Origin: an uncultured Eubacteriales bacterium
GTDB taxonomy: Bacteria > Bacillota > Clostridia > Saccharofermentanales > Saccharofermentanaceae
Assembly (NCBI GenBank): GCA_900314745.1
Contig: OMWK01000004.1
Coordinates: 1-64,000 of the forward strand
Length of the DNA stretch: 64,000 bases
Reading direction: 5' to 3'
Below are positions 25,759 to 33,851 of this stretch, piece after piece. How positions within the stretch are numbered: position 1 is the first letter of the stretch; the number at the start of each line of letters is the position of its first letter. Made by a program: the position numbers and the translations under genes. The notes below the pieces were generated by a model that saw nothing but the letters and a program-made list of their open reading frames with translations, searched no databases and was not told the DNA's origin.

Positions 25759-25989
25759 TCAGACGTAATCGTTCCAGGCCTCATCAACTATTCTGGACGC
25801 ATCTTCCGACGATACTCCTCTAAGTACATCCGCGTCGAATCTTCCGTTTGCTATTCCGTTGATGACGAATTCCTTGGTCTCGCCCATGCATCTTGCCACA
25901 TAAGCCAGAGCCTTGATCTTCGATATCTGAAATTCCGTTAATGTACCTCCCGTTATATTCTCAAGCATGCATAAATTTAACTGAGCCAT
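25759..25989 (-). CDS. Double-glycine-leader peptide 1
   Basis: This 76-residue product starts with a short leader ending in MLENITGG, the pattern of double-glycine leaders cut by peptidase-containing ABC exporters. The remaining ~60 residues are a charged, helical chain with a single Cys and no lanthipeptide-like Ser/Thr/Cys cluster. AAGGAG lies 8 bases before the ATG, and promoter D is 53-120 bases upstream. No exporter or modification enzyme is in the window. It shares leader style and promoter type with the peptide at 27015. It may be a secreted signal or bacteriocin-like peptide; the Gly-Gly could also be chance. Confidence 0.6.
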   Translation of the reverse strand: MAQLNLCMLENITGGTLTEFQISKIKALAYVARCMGETKEFVINGIANGRFDADVLRGVSSEDASRIVDEAWNDYV

Positions 25990-26048
25990 AATATTTCTCC
26001 TTAGAAGGCTGATAAACTCCGTTTAACAGCCGTGATTTGTCTGAGTTG

Positions 26049-26113
26049 ATTATCTCAAGAGTCGTATGGCAATCCAATGAATAAAGTGTGAAATAAGTGT
26101 TGCTTAAGCGACA
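26049..26113 (-). promoter_or_regulatory. Palindrome-type promoter D
   Basis: On the minus strand: TGTCGCTTAAGCAACA at 26113-26098, 19 bases, ATTGGA at 26078-26073, 18 bases, GATAAT at 26054-26049. From the -35 onward it closely matches promoter B (both read TTGAGATAATCAA at the -10). The extra upstream CGACA half-site is absent here. It drives double-glycine peptide 1. Confidence 0.7.
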
Positions 26114-26208
26114 GAATCGCCCTTTTTGGGTGCCTGATAATTACTGGAAATGATGTATTATGGTAGAGGCTGCGGGTGAACGCGGCATATATCAGGGAGG
26201 GTATAAGC

Positions 26209-26928
26209 ATGAAGAAATTAAGAAGAAACGCTTTGATCATAATGTGTGCGGCAGGTATGGCTCTTACCGCGTCCTGCGCAGCGAAGGTAGATGAGACTGT
26301 TGAGCAGACAGAAGAAGAGTCTGTAGCCGAGACGACGGCAGCCTTAGAAACCGCAGCCCCCGCATCTGAGGTAAGCATCGCTTACGAGGGAATCATCGAC
26401 ACGCTCCGCGCTGTTAGAAGCGGCGATGCGGATGACGATGCTATATTGGATTTAACAGCGGTCCTTTCTCCGGATTTCATGTCTGTTCCTGAAGACGAAT
26501 CCGTTTACTACACGATGATCGATATCGACGGAAACGGCGTTGACGAACTTCTCGTTTATACCCGTCAGATCGGCGTGGACGGCACTGAGACGCCGGCCAT
26601 CTACGATGCATATACTTACAGTGACGGTGAGCCTGTTCACTTCATCGAGGGCGGCGTGAGGAACTCCTATTACTTAGCTTCCGACGGCACGTTCTATAAC
26701 GTGGGTTCAAGCGGCGCGGCTTATACCGGATTTGCAAACTACAGCTACGCTGACGGCGAGCTCACGCTTACGGACTGTTACTTTACGGATGATTCAACCG
26801 GTGAGGTATGCTGGTATCAAAGCAGCGTTGGTCTGTGGTCTGATGATAAGACAGAAGCGACTGAAGAAGAGGCCATGGCATTCTTCGAGTTCGAGGCGAT
26901 GTTCATCCCGAACGAACTTGAGGTCTGA
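26209..26928 (+). CDS. Lipoprotein with Asp-rich repeat-like segment
   Basis: A 239-residue lipoprotein with lipobox LTASC after a basic N-terminus. A Glu/Thr-rich linker is followed by DIDGNGVDELLVY, a calcium-site-like segment common in clostridial extracellular lipoproteins. Function unknown. I chose the ATG at 26209 because GGGAGGG lies 8 bases upstream. The gene lies between the two double-glycine peptide genes on the opposite strand. The palindrome of promoter D is upstream too, but no matching -35 and -10 face this gene. Confidence 0.7.
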   Translation: MKKLRRNALIIMCAAGMALTASCAAKVDETVEQTEEESVAETTAALETAAPASEVSIAYEGIIDTLRAVRSGDADDDAILDLTAVLSPDFMSVPEDESVYYTMIDIDGNGVDELLVYTRQIGVDGTETPAIYDAYTYSDGEPVHFIEGGVRNSYYLASDGTFYNVGSSGAAYTGFANYSYADGELTLTDCYFTDDSTGEVCWYQSSVGLWSDDKTEATEEEAMAFFEFEAMFIPNELEV

Positions 26929-26935
26929 GATTAAA

Positions 26936-27014
26936 TTACAGTATCCACTTATCCGTGAGCGTCGGCTCCGGGAAGCCCCAGTGCCTTTCGAGGAGGCGGT
27001 AGCCTACGCTTACT
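26936..27014 (-). pseudogene. Coding remnant after double-glycine peptide 2 (possible frameshifted extension)
   Basis: Directly after the stop of peptide 2, another frame of the same strand reads VGYRLLERHWGFPEPTLTD and ends at TAA 26936-26938. It has no start codon of its own. A one-base shift just before the peptide stop would join the two and add about 26 residues. This looks like a frameshift in peptide 2 or the end of a decayed neighbour. The self-complementary look of the stretch (GTGAGCGT with ACGCTTAC) is an alternative reason for its unusual appearance. Confidence 0.35.
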
Positions 27015-27284
27015 TTATCCTACTTTGGTGAGCAGCGACTGTCCTGCGCCTTTGCAAATGAAGTCGGGGTCATCAACAGACTTAAGATTGTACCAGTACA
27101 GTTCAAAACCGTGGCCGTTGCCTTCGAATCTGCCCTGAGCCGTAACTGTGAATACCTGCTCCGGGAACTTCTTGTAGGAAACCTTGTCGCCTACACTGAA
27201 CCACGGTGTATAGATATCGTACCATCTGCCGACTCCGCCTGCTATATGTGTTAATTCAAGATTGTTCATTAATTTGGTAGTCAT
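27015..27284 (-). CDS. Double-glycine-leader peptide 2
   Basis: An 89-residue product with leader NNLELTHIAGG, matching the double-glycine consensus (hydrophobic, acidic, then Ile-x-Gly-Gly). The mature part, about 72 residues, is rich in aromatic residues and Gly (WYDIYTPWFSVGDKVSY). I chose the ATG at 27284 because AAGGAG lies 9 bases before it; the longer frame from 27353 runs through the promoter. Promoter E lies 40-125 bases upstream. With peptide 1 it forms a pair of likely exported peptides under the same control. See the frameshift note for its 3' end. Confidence 0.62.
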   Translation of the reverse strand: MTTKLMNNLELTHIAGGVGRWYDIYTPWFSVGDKVSYKKFPEQVFTVTAQGRFEGNGHGFELYWYNLKSVDDPDFICKGAGQSLLTKVG

Positions 27285-27324
27285 TGTGCTGTTCTCCTTA
27301 GCTAGTACGCATTTCTTTGTTCCT

Positions 27325-27408
27325 ATTATCACAGGTGCCGGCGGACGCTCCAATATATGATGTTCAGGGCTTATGTCGCTTTTACGACATAAGGCAATCG
27401 ATATGTTG
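27325..27408 (-). promoter_or_regulatory. Palindrome-type promoter E
   Basis: On the minus strand: CAACA at 27408-27404 (one mismatch to CGACA), 14 bases, TGTCGTAAAAGCGACA at 27389-27374, 19 bases, ATTGGA at 27354-27349, 18 bases, GATAAT at 27330-27325. It drives double-glycine peptide 2. The palindrome also lies about 90 bases upstream of the -10 of the divergent cyclic-nucleotide-binding gene. Confidence 0.72.
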
Positions 27409-27522
27409 ACTTATGTTACAGATAGTTTACGAGTTGCGGTGGGTGCAAAGGCTGAATGATGGTATATAATAGTTATCAGATTAAATTGATAAACATAAAT
27501 GTCACGGAAGGGAGTTCGCGAT

Positions 27523-28437
27523 ATGGGCTTAACTGAGAAATCATTCAGGAACGGTGAAATTATCATCAAGGAAGGCGATGCAGGCAAGAGTTTCTTCCGC
27601 CTTCTCGAAGGTAAGGCCGGTGTATATGCGGATTACGGCAAGAATGATCCTATGAAGATAGCTGTGCTTGAGGAAGGCGAGTATTTCGGTGAGATGGCTA
27701 TCATCGAGGAGTATCCCAGAAGCGCTACCGTAGTTGCTGTCGGCAATGTCAAAGTTGTTGAGATCCCGGGTGATGATCTGAAGGCGTACTTCAAGAAGAA
27801 TCCCGATCAGATAATCGAGCTCATGCAGCACCTGGGCAAGAGAATCAGTTCCATGACCAAGGACTATAACGATGCCAAGGCACTTCTCAAGGAACTGCGC
27901 GAGTCCGATTCAGGCAAGAAGAACAAGTCGCTTTTCGCTAAGATCAAGAAGCACATAGATATATATCAGAGCAATAAGACGAAGCTTACAGAGCCCAGTG
28001 CCGAGGCGCTGCGTGAGAAGTTCGCAGAGCTTAAGGATGAGGGCACAGGCAAGAACGAGTCCTTCAGGAAGGGCGTAGTCATCTACAGGGAGGGAGACCT
28101 CGGCAAGTGCATGTACATCCTGCACAGCGGCAAGGTCGGCATGTATAACAACTTCCGCTCCAAGGAAGATGAGGTTCTGCTTTACGAGCTACAGGCTGTC
28201 TCGTTCTTCGGCGAGATGGGAATGGTATCTGACGATACAAGAGAAGCTACGGCTGTTTCCGAATCCAATGATACTTATGTAGAGGTCATCTATCCTTATG
28301 ATCTCGAGGATATGTTCAAGACATGCCCTGCGAAGGTCGACCTGATCCTCAGTCATCTGTCCTTCAACTTAAGAAAGCTCACTATCGATTTCCTTAAGGT
28401 ATGTAAGGAGATCACAGAGTCTTACGGTGACAAGTAA
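27523..28437 (+). CDS. Protein with two cyclic-nucleotide-binding domains
   Basis: Both halves of this 304-residue protein are CRP-type cyclic-nucleotide-binding domains: residues ~1-120 (FRNGEIIIKEGDAGKSFF, then GEYFGEMAIIEEYPRSATV) and ~180-295 (FRKGVVIYREGDLGKCMY, then FFGEMGMVSDDTREATA). The FGEMA and RSA/REA phosphate-binding cassettes are conserved, so it probably binds cAMP or cGMP. A ~60-residue charged linker joins them. There is no helix-turn-helix, kinase or channel part, so it is not the DNA-binding regulator itself. I chose the ATG at 27523 with GGGAG upstream; TATAAT is at 27465-27470. Its likely ligand source is the cyclase at 21730. Confidence 0.88.
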   Translation: MGLTEKSFRNGEIIIKEGDAGKSFFRLLEGKAGVYADYGKNDPMKIAVLEEGEYFGEMAIIEEYPRSATVVAVGNVKVVEIPGDDLKAYFKKNPDQIIELMQHLGKRISSMTKDYNDAKALLKELRESDSGKKNKSLFAKIKKHIDIYQSNKTKLTEPSAEALREKFAELKDEGTGKNESFRKGVVIYREGDLGKCMYILHSGKVGMYNNFRSKEDEVLLYELQAVSFFGEMGMVSDDTREATAVSESNDTYVEVIYPYDLEDMFKTCPAKVDLILSHLSFNLRKLTIDFLKVCKEITESYGDK

Positions 28438-28478
28438 GGATATAGTTTATTGTGTGCACTATCCCTGTGTAGTATAAG

Positions 28479-28985
28479 TTAAGCCTTTGGGTTAACGATA
28501 ACCATATTACAGCGACCCCAGGTCTCGTCCTTGTATTTAAAGGCGCCGGGGGTCGTTTCACGTTCCTTAAAACCGACGCTCTCGTAGCACTTCCTGGCGC
28601 GCTCGTTCTCCGTGAATACCATGAGGTTCACGGCAATCGCCTGCGCCTCGTCGAAAGCGGAATCAATAACCATGCGAAGCATCTGCCTGGCAACGCCCTT
28701 GCCTCTTCGGTCAGGGTCGACAACTACGAACTTGAGCATGCCTTCACGGGTATCGGAGTCGGTTGAGTAGCAGAAGAATCCCTCGACTTTGCCGTTATCG
28801 TCAGTCGCGACATAGGGCTTGTCACCGCATCTTACGGCGACATTCTTCATAAGTTCTCCGAATTCTTCCCGGGTTACGGGGTAGTCAACATTATTGGCGC
28901 ACCACATCGCATGTGAGCGTTCATCGTTTATCCAGTCCTTGATGGAATCGAAGTCCTGATCGATGTCGAATGGTCTCAGTTTCAT
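28479..28985 (-). CDS. GNAT family N-acetyltransferase
   Basis: A 168-residue GNAT acetyltransferase. The acetyl-CoA-binding loop is the RRGKGVA segment in motif A, preceded by LKFVVVDP, and motif B holds ARKCYESVGF. It transfers an acetyl group from acetyl-CoA to an unknown amine. TATAAT at 29000-28995 is so close that the ATG at 28991 would precede the start site; the ATG at 28985 fits a leaderless message. It is divergent from the MATE gene with only a ~55-base gap. Confidence 0.87.
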   Translation of the reverse strand: MKLRPFDIDQDFDSIKDWINDERSHAMWCANNVDYPVTREEFGELMKNVAVRCGDKPYVATDDNGKVEGFFCYSTDSDTREGMLKFVVVDPDRRGKGVARQMLRMVIDSAFDEAQAIAVNLMVFTENERARKCYESVGFKERETTPGAFKYKDETWGRCNMVIVNPKA

Positions 28986-29042
28986 AGCCATCTAATTATA
29001 CTCTTTGGAAAATTCAAAACAATGCTGTTATAATCACTCTCC
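28986..29042. promoter_or_regulatory. Compact divergent promoters, both apparently leaderless
   Basis: Plus strand: TTGGAA at 29005-29010, 18 bases, TATAAT at 29029-29034, ATG at 29043. Minus strand: TTGTTT, 16 bases, TATAAT at 29000-28995, ATG at 28985. Neither gene has space for a ribosome binding site. Confidence 0.6.
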
Positions 29043-30425
29043 ATGAGATTAAGATCACGATTAGGTACAAAAGACTTCTATAAGATGGTGCTCGCAGTAG
29101 CAGTCCCGATGATCATTCAGAATGGTCTGACGAACTTCGTGAGCCTTCTTGATAATCTGATGATCGGTCTGGTCGGCACGAACGCCATATCCGGCGTCGC
29201 CATCGCGAATCAGCTGATGTTCGTATTCTGGCTTCTGATGTTCGGAGCCACGGCCGGTGTCGGCATCTTCACCGCCCAGTATCACGGTAAGGGAGACGTC
29301 AAAGGCGTCCGCGATACATTCAGATTCAAGATTATTGCCAATACATTCCTCGCCGTCGTAAGCGGCGTCGTATTCTACCTTCTCGCGCCGACTCTCGTGT
29401 CGCTGTTCCTTGAAGGCGACGGCACTCCCGAAGACGCCGCGGAGATCCTGGACATCGGCGTCAATTACATGTACGTCATCATCTCGAGCCTCGTCCCGAT
29501 CGGCTTAAGCTACGCTTATGCCGGAACGCTCAGGGACACCGGCAACACCAGGGTTCCCATGATCGCCACGATGGTTGCGATCTTTGTGAACCTCATAGGC
29601 AACGCGGTTCTTATCTACGGTATGTTCGGACTTCCCGCCTTAGGTGCGCAGGGTGCCGCGATAGCTACCGTAATCTCGCGTTATGTCGAGCTTCTTGTGC
29701 TCATAATCTACACGGGAACGCATTCTGCTTCGAACCCGTTCATCGTAGGAGCTTTTCGAAGCTTCAGAATACCTCTTAAGCTGTGCGGGCAGTTCATAAT
29801 GAAGTCGCTTCCGCTGATGGCGAACGAGACCATGTGGTCGCTCGGCATCACGATCTTAAACCAGTGCTACTCCTACAGAAGTCTCATCGCGGTCGCCGCA
29901 GTTACCATCGAGACTACGCTCTGGAACCTGCTGACGGTTGCCTTCGTAGCGACGGGTGAAGCCGTGGGCATTATCGTCGGGCAGAAGCTCGGCAGCGGCG
30001 ATATCGAGACCGCGAAGGATCACGCTCTTAAGATGAGAGACCTTACCGTGTTCTTCGGCATAGTGTGCGGCATCATAATGGCGGTACTCTCGCCGTTCTT
30101 CCCGATGCTTTACAAGACCTCTGACGAAGTTCGCCACCTCGCGACGATCCTCATATTTATATCGGGAATAGTAATGCCGCTGATGGCTTTCACGCACGCC
30201 TCGTACTTCATAATCCGTGCCGGCGGCAACACACTTATAACGCTCATTTTTGACAGCGGATACACATGGGTTATCGTAGTGCCTCTGGCGCTCGCTCTAA
30301 GCCGCCTCACTAACGTGAGCGTGCCTGTAATGATGTTCTCGGTTCAGCTCGCGGAGATAATAAAGTGCATCGTGGGCGAGGTCATGGTCAGAAGCGGAAT
30401 CTGGGCCAAAAATATCGTTAAGTGA
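29043..30425 (+). CDS. MATE family efflux transporter
   Basis: A 460-residue MATE exporter with twelve hydrophobic segments; MIIQNGLTNFVSLLDNLMIG in the first segment and the central QKLGSGD motif are typical. It differs clearly from the MATE protein at 17028, so it is not a recent duplicate. Substrate unknown. Its stop codon directly abuts the stop of the convergent GGDEF gene in the sequence TGATCA. The start codon lies 8 bases after a TATAAT, so the transcript is probably leaderless. Confidence 0.9.
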   Translation: MRLRSRLGTKDFYKMVLAVAVPMIIQNGLTNFVSLLDNLMIGLVGTNAISGVAIANQLMFVFWLLMFGATAGVGIFTAQYHGKGDVKGVRDTFRFKIIANTFLAVVSGVVFYLLAPTLVSLFLEGDGTPEDAAEILDIGVNYMYVIISSLVPIGLSYAYAGTLRDTGNTRVPMIATMVAIFVNLIGNAVLIYGMFGLPALGAQGAAIATVISRYVELLVLIIYTGTHSASNPFIVGAFRSFRIPLKLCGQFIMKSLPLMANETMWSLGITILNQCYSYRSLIAVAAVTIETTLWNLLTVAFVATGEAVGIIVGQKLGSGDIETAKDHALKMRDLTVFFGIVCGIIMAVLSPFFPMLYKTSDEVRHLATILIFISGIVMPLMAFTHASYFIIRAGGNTLITLIFDSGYTWVIVVPLALALSRLTNVSVPVMMFSVQLAEIIKCIVGEVMVRSGIWAKNIVK

Positions 30426-31916
30426 TCACAGCTCGGCGGAGTCGCGCGGGCTCTGGGACATACCGTGATCCTGCTTGAAAGTAACCTTCTCGCGGTACAT
30501 CTCCTTATCAGCTCTCGCGAAAACATACTCTGCAGAGAGGTCCTTCTCAGTGCAGTCTGCAATGCCTACGGAAGCTGAGTAGCGGAGCCAAGGATCCACG
30601 CTCGTGTCTTTATAAGCCTCCTCGAAAAGCTGTCGTAATTCAGCGACCTTCTGCACCCTGTTGTCGTAGTCCTCTCCGTTCGGAATGGCCACGAATTCGT
30701 CACCGCCGATGCGGTAGATGGGGGAGTGCTTGAAGACCTCACAGATGAGGTGACACGAGCCGTTGAGATAGAGGTCGCCCAAGTTGTGACCGTACTCGTC
30801 GTTGATCTCCTTCAGGCAGTTGACGTCGACCATTACGATCGAGAAAGCCCTGTCATTATTGAGTATCCTGTTATTGAGCTCCTTCACCTTGGCGGTATAT
30901 GCGGTCTTGTTGCCGATGCCCGTCAGCGAGTCGCGGTAAGCCTCCTTGCTGACCTTGCTGATCTCAACCTCGACCTGTTCCTTCTCCTTACGGATGTTGG
31001 TGATGTCGTCGATGTAGTCGATGAGTCTCATCTGCATGGAGCGCGTCTCTTCGTAAACATCCTGTATCTCGTCGCGGCTTCTGATCGTGAGATCTATGAC
31101 TCCGGACTCCTTGTAGTTTCTGCCGACGGCAGGAGCGAATTCCTTCATTCCCTTCGTGAGGTTGTTGAGGGGCTTGACGATGATCCTGTTAACAAGGAAG
31201 CTCGCACCGAGAAGTACGATGAGTGCGCATATAACGGCTCCGGCCGCGAGGTAGATGAGGTTGGTCTTTCTTTGTGCCATGATCTGATCCATGTTCACAT
31301 CGCATCCGATATGGCAGATGATGTTTCCACTGCTGTCATAGACTGCCGCATAACCTGAGCAAAGCCAGCCCCAGTCACCTTCGCTGATTACGGGGGCTAT
31401 GGTATCCGTCGGAAGCACTCCTTCGAACTCAGGTTCTCTCTCTTCCCAATATCCCGACTGGTAGAACGGAAGGTCGTCTGCGTCGATGAGATACATGTCG
31501 TAGTAATTGCCGTCCTCGGAAGGTTCTGTGGACCAGGTGACGAGATAGAGATATTCGATATCGTCCATATCTTCGACTACGCTTCGGAGCGTATCTCTCG
31601 TCTCCACATACCGATCCCACAGGCCGCGTTCATCGAGATATTCAATTATCTGTGAATCGTCGTCGATCTCTTCAGCGTGATCGCGCAGTTCCTGGAATTC
31701 ATCCGATTCGATAACGTCCCTTAACTCTGAGAGATAATCTCCGTCCACAAGTCCCCTGACGTAGTTGGCGGAGTTGATGGTCAGTCTCTTGTAGAAACTG
31801 TCTATCTGCCCCACGTTGATGATATATGAGAATGTGCTTATGCCGGCGATTGAGAGTATGACTGTTGCAGCTACGAACAGATACATCTTAGCGCCGATAT
31901 TGAATCTTCTATTCAT
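30426..31916 (-). CDS. Membrane-bound diguanylate cyclase (GGDEF)
   Basis: A 496-residue protein: transmembrane segment near residue 15-35, an extracellular sensor part of about 180 residues, a second transmembrane segment near residue 225, a HAMP-like linker and a GGDEF domain. The active site reads RIGGDEF (GGDEF at 404-408) and there is no RxxD inhibitory site before it. It should make cyclic di-GMP from two GTP in response to an outside signal. No EAL or HD-GYP domain is attached. A GAGG ribosome site precedes the ATG. Possible targets include the PilB ATPase encoded at 53188. Confidence 0.92.
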   Translation of the reverse strand: MNRRFNIGAKMYLFVAATVILSIAGISTFSYIINVGQIDSFYKRLTINSANYVRGLVDGDYLSELRDVIESDEFQELRDHAEEIDDDSQIIEYLDERGLWDRYVETRDTLRSVVEDMDDIEYLYLVTWSTEPSEDGNYYDMYLIDADDLPFYQSGYWEEREPEFEGVLPTDTIAPVISEGDWGWLCSGYAAVYDSSGNIICHIGCDVNMDQIMAQRKTNLIYLAAGAVICALIVLLGASFLVNRIIVKPLNNLTKGMKEFAPAVGRNYKESGVIDLTIRSRDEIQDVYEETRSMQMRLIDYIDDITNIRKEKEQVEVEISKVSKEAYRDSLTGIGNKTAYTAKVKELNNRILNNDRAFSIVMVDVNCLKEINDEYGHNLGDLYLNGSCHLICEVFKHSPIYRIGGDEFVAIPNGEDYDNRVQKVAELRQLFEEAYKDTSVDPWLRYSASVGIADCTEKDLSAEYVFARADKEMYREKVTFKQDHGMSQSPRDSAEL

Positions 31917-32068
31917 ATGGTTTCAACCTCATATATCCGGTGTCAGAAGGCGGGTTTACGACTTTATTCTATTAGACGTTTGTGTCGTATTATGCAGTAT
32001 GTTCTGTCGGCATTATCAAGTAATTATGTCCAAATTGTAAATTCGGATTTTGCCCGATACGATTTATC

Positions 32069-32096
32069 TTGACCGGGGGCGGGGTGATGGTAATAT
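32069..32096 (+). promoter_or_regulatory. Promoter of the flotillin gene
   Basis: TTGACC at 32069-32074, 16 bases, TAATAT at 32091-32096; a small palindrome TTCTTGCAAGAA (32108-32119) follows near the start of the transcript. Confidence 0.5.
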
Positions 32097-32165
32097 TTTC
32101 ATAATGCTTCTTGCAAGAACACAGGGATAGTTGAAACATTTGGAATAAGGAATAGGAGAAAGATT

Positions 32166-33680
32166 ATGAAGATTTTGGTTGGTGCGGTTGTGCCTGCCGG
32201 AATTCAGGCAACGTTATTTTTACCCATCGTTTTGATCGCTATCGCAGTTATCGTGCTTGTGATCATCATTGCAACGAGCTATGTCAAGGCTCCTCCGAAC
32301 AAGGCCTACATCATCACGGGCCTTAAGAGGAAGCCGAAGATCTTAATCGGTAAAGCCGGTCTGAAGCTCCCGTTCCTTGAGAGGAAAGACGAGCTTCTCA
32401 TTGAGCAGATCTCTATCGATATCAAGACGGGTGACTTCGTTCCTACAGCAGACTTCATCGGCGTCAACATCGACGCAGTAGCGAAGGTCCAGATCAGGAC
32501 CGACGAAGAGGGCATCAAGCTCGCTATGAAGAACTTCCTCAACATGAGGAGCGAGCAGATCAATGCTCAGCTCGTAGACTCGTTGCAGGGTAACATGCGT
32601 GAGATCATCGGTACGATCACATTGAAGGAACTTTGCAATGACAGAAAGTCCTTCGGTGATCAGGTACAGGAGAAGGCGCAGGTAGACATGAACAATCTGG
32701 GTATCCAGATCATCTCCTGCAACATCCAGCACGTAGAGGACAAGAACGACCTCATTACGGCCTTAGGTCAGGACAACATGGCGACGATCCAGAAGACGGC
32801 ATCCATCGCCAAGGCAAATGCCGAGAGGGACGTAGCAATCGCTCAGGCAGAGGCTGCCAAGGAAGCCAATGATGCGAAGGTGTCTTCCGAGACAGAGATC
32901 GCAATCAAGCAGAACGAACTGTCGATCAAGAGATCCGAGCTTCAGGTAATCCAGGATACGAAGCAGGCTGAGGCAGATGCCGCTTATAAGATCCAGGAGC
33001 AGGCTCAGAGAAAGTCTATTGAGGTAGCAAACTCCGAAGCCGACATCGCGAAGCAGGAGAAGGAGATCGAGCTCAAGATGAAGGAGGCTCAGGTCCGCGA
33101 GCAGGCTCTCGATGCAGAGATCAAGAAGCAGGCGGATGCAGAGCGCTACCGTCAGCAGCAGATGGCTGAAGTCGAACTCTACAAGAGGCAGAAGGAAGCA
33201 GAAGCCCGTAAGTATGAGCTCGCACAGCAGGCTGAGGCCAAGAAGATTCAGGCCGAGGCAGACCTCATCGCGATGCAGAAGGAAGCTGAAGGTATCCGTG
33301 CGAAGGGTGAGGCAGAGGCTGATGCCATCCGCGCGAAGGCAGAAGCAGAGGCCATCGGTATCGACAAGAAGGCCGAGGCCATGCAGAAGTACGGTGAGGC
33401 AGCCGTCATCGAGATGCTCTGCAAGATGTATCCTCTCGTAGCCGAGGCTATTGCAAAGCCTCTTGCAAACATTGATTCAATCACGATGTATGGCGAGGGC
33501 AATACAGCCAAGATGACAGAGGACATCACGAAGTCCTTCAAGCAGACGATCGACGGCATCGGCGATAGCCTCGGAATCGATCTGTCATCCGTAATCGGAA
33601 GCTTCGCAGGCACCAAGCTTGCAGGCGCGCCGGGCTTGGGACTTAAGGCAGATGCAAAGACCAATAACGCAGAGGGCTGA
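32166..33680 (+). CDS. floT: Flotillin-like SPFH protein
   Basis: A 504-residue flotillin. One N-terminal membrane segment (residues ~18-42) is followed by the SPFH/band-7 domain (~45-200) and a long coiled-coil region rich in Ala, Glu and Lys (~210-420), then a Gly-containing tail. Flotillins organise ordered membrane regions and scaffold signalling and secretion proteins. Length and layout match Bacillus FloT. The NfeD-type partner that often accompanies flotillins is not nearby; the gene has its own promoter and terminator. Confidence 0.93.
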   Translation: MKILVGAVVPAGIQATLFLPIVLIAIAVIVLVIIIATSYVKAPPNKAYIITGLKRKPKILIGKAGLKLPFLERKDELLIEQISIDIKTGDFVPTADFIGVNIDAVAKVQIRTDEEGIKLAMKNFLNMRSEQINAQLVDSLQGNMREIIGTITLKELCNDRKSFGDQVQEKAQVDMNNLGIQIISCNIQHVEDKNDLITALGQDNMATIQKTASIAKANAERDVAIAQAEAAKEANDAKVSSETEIAIKQNELSIKRSELQVIQDTKQAEADAAYKIQEQAQRKSIEVANSEADIAKQEKEIELKMKEAQVREQALDAEIKKQADAERYRQQQMAEVELYKRQKEAEARKYELAQQAEAKKIQAEADLIAMQKEAEGIRAKGEAEADAIRAKAEAEAIGIDKKAEAMQKYGEAAVIEMLCKMYPLVAEAIAKPLANIDSITMYGEGNTAKMTEDITKSFKQTIDGIGDSLGIDLSSVIGSFAGTKLAGAPGLGLKADAKTNNAEG

Positions 33681-33727
33681 TAAACAAACTGATTAACGTA
33701 CCTCTTGATAAGAGCCCTCAATGAATG

Positions 33728-33761
33728 AACCGGCAGGTGTGAAAACCTGCCGGTTTTTCTT
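33728..33761 (+). terminator. Rho-independent terminator
   Basis: AACCGGCAGGT (33728-33738) pairs with ACCTGCCGGTT (33744-33754), then TTTCTTT. It ends the flotillin transcript. Confidence 0.88.
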
Positions 33762-33851
33762 TGCCCGGAACGGGTTTATATGCCATTTTTGTAGTTTTGG
33801 TACGTTTGGGGCCTTCAGAGGGGATAGACAAAGCGGAATGGGCGTGATAAT

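Noticed and set aside
26936..27019. A tmRNA- or SRP-RNA-like structured stretch with complementary arms
   Set aside because: Read on the minus strand it is sensible coding sequence ending in a stop, and no diagnostic RNA core is present. I list it as a coding remnant instead.
27523..28437. A CRP-family DNA-binding activator for the palindrome sites
   Set aside because: Both halves are nucleotide-binding domains and no helix-turn-helix follows either. The DNA-binding regulator must lie elsewhere.
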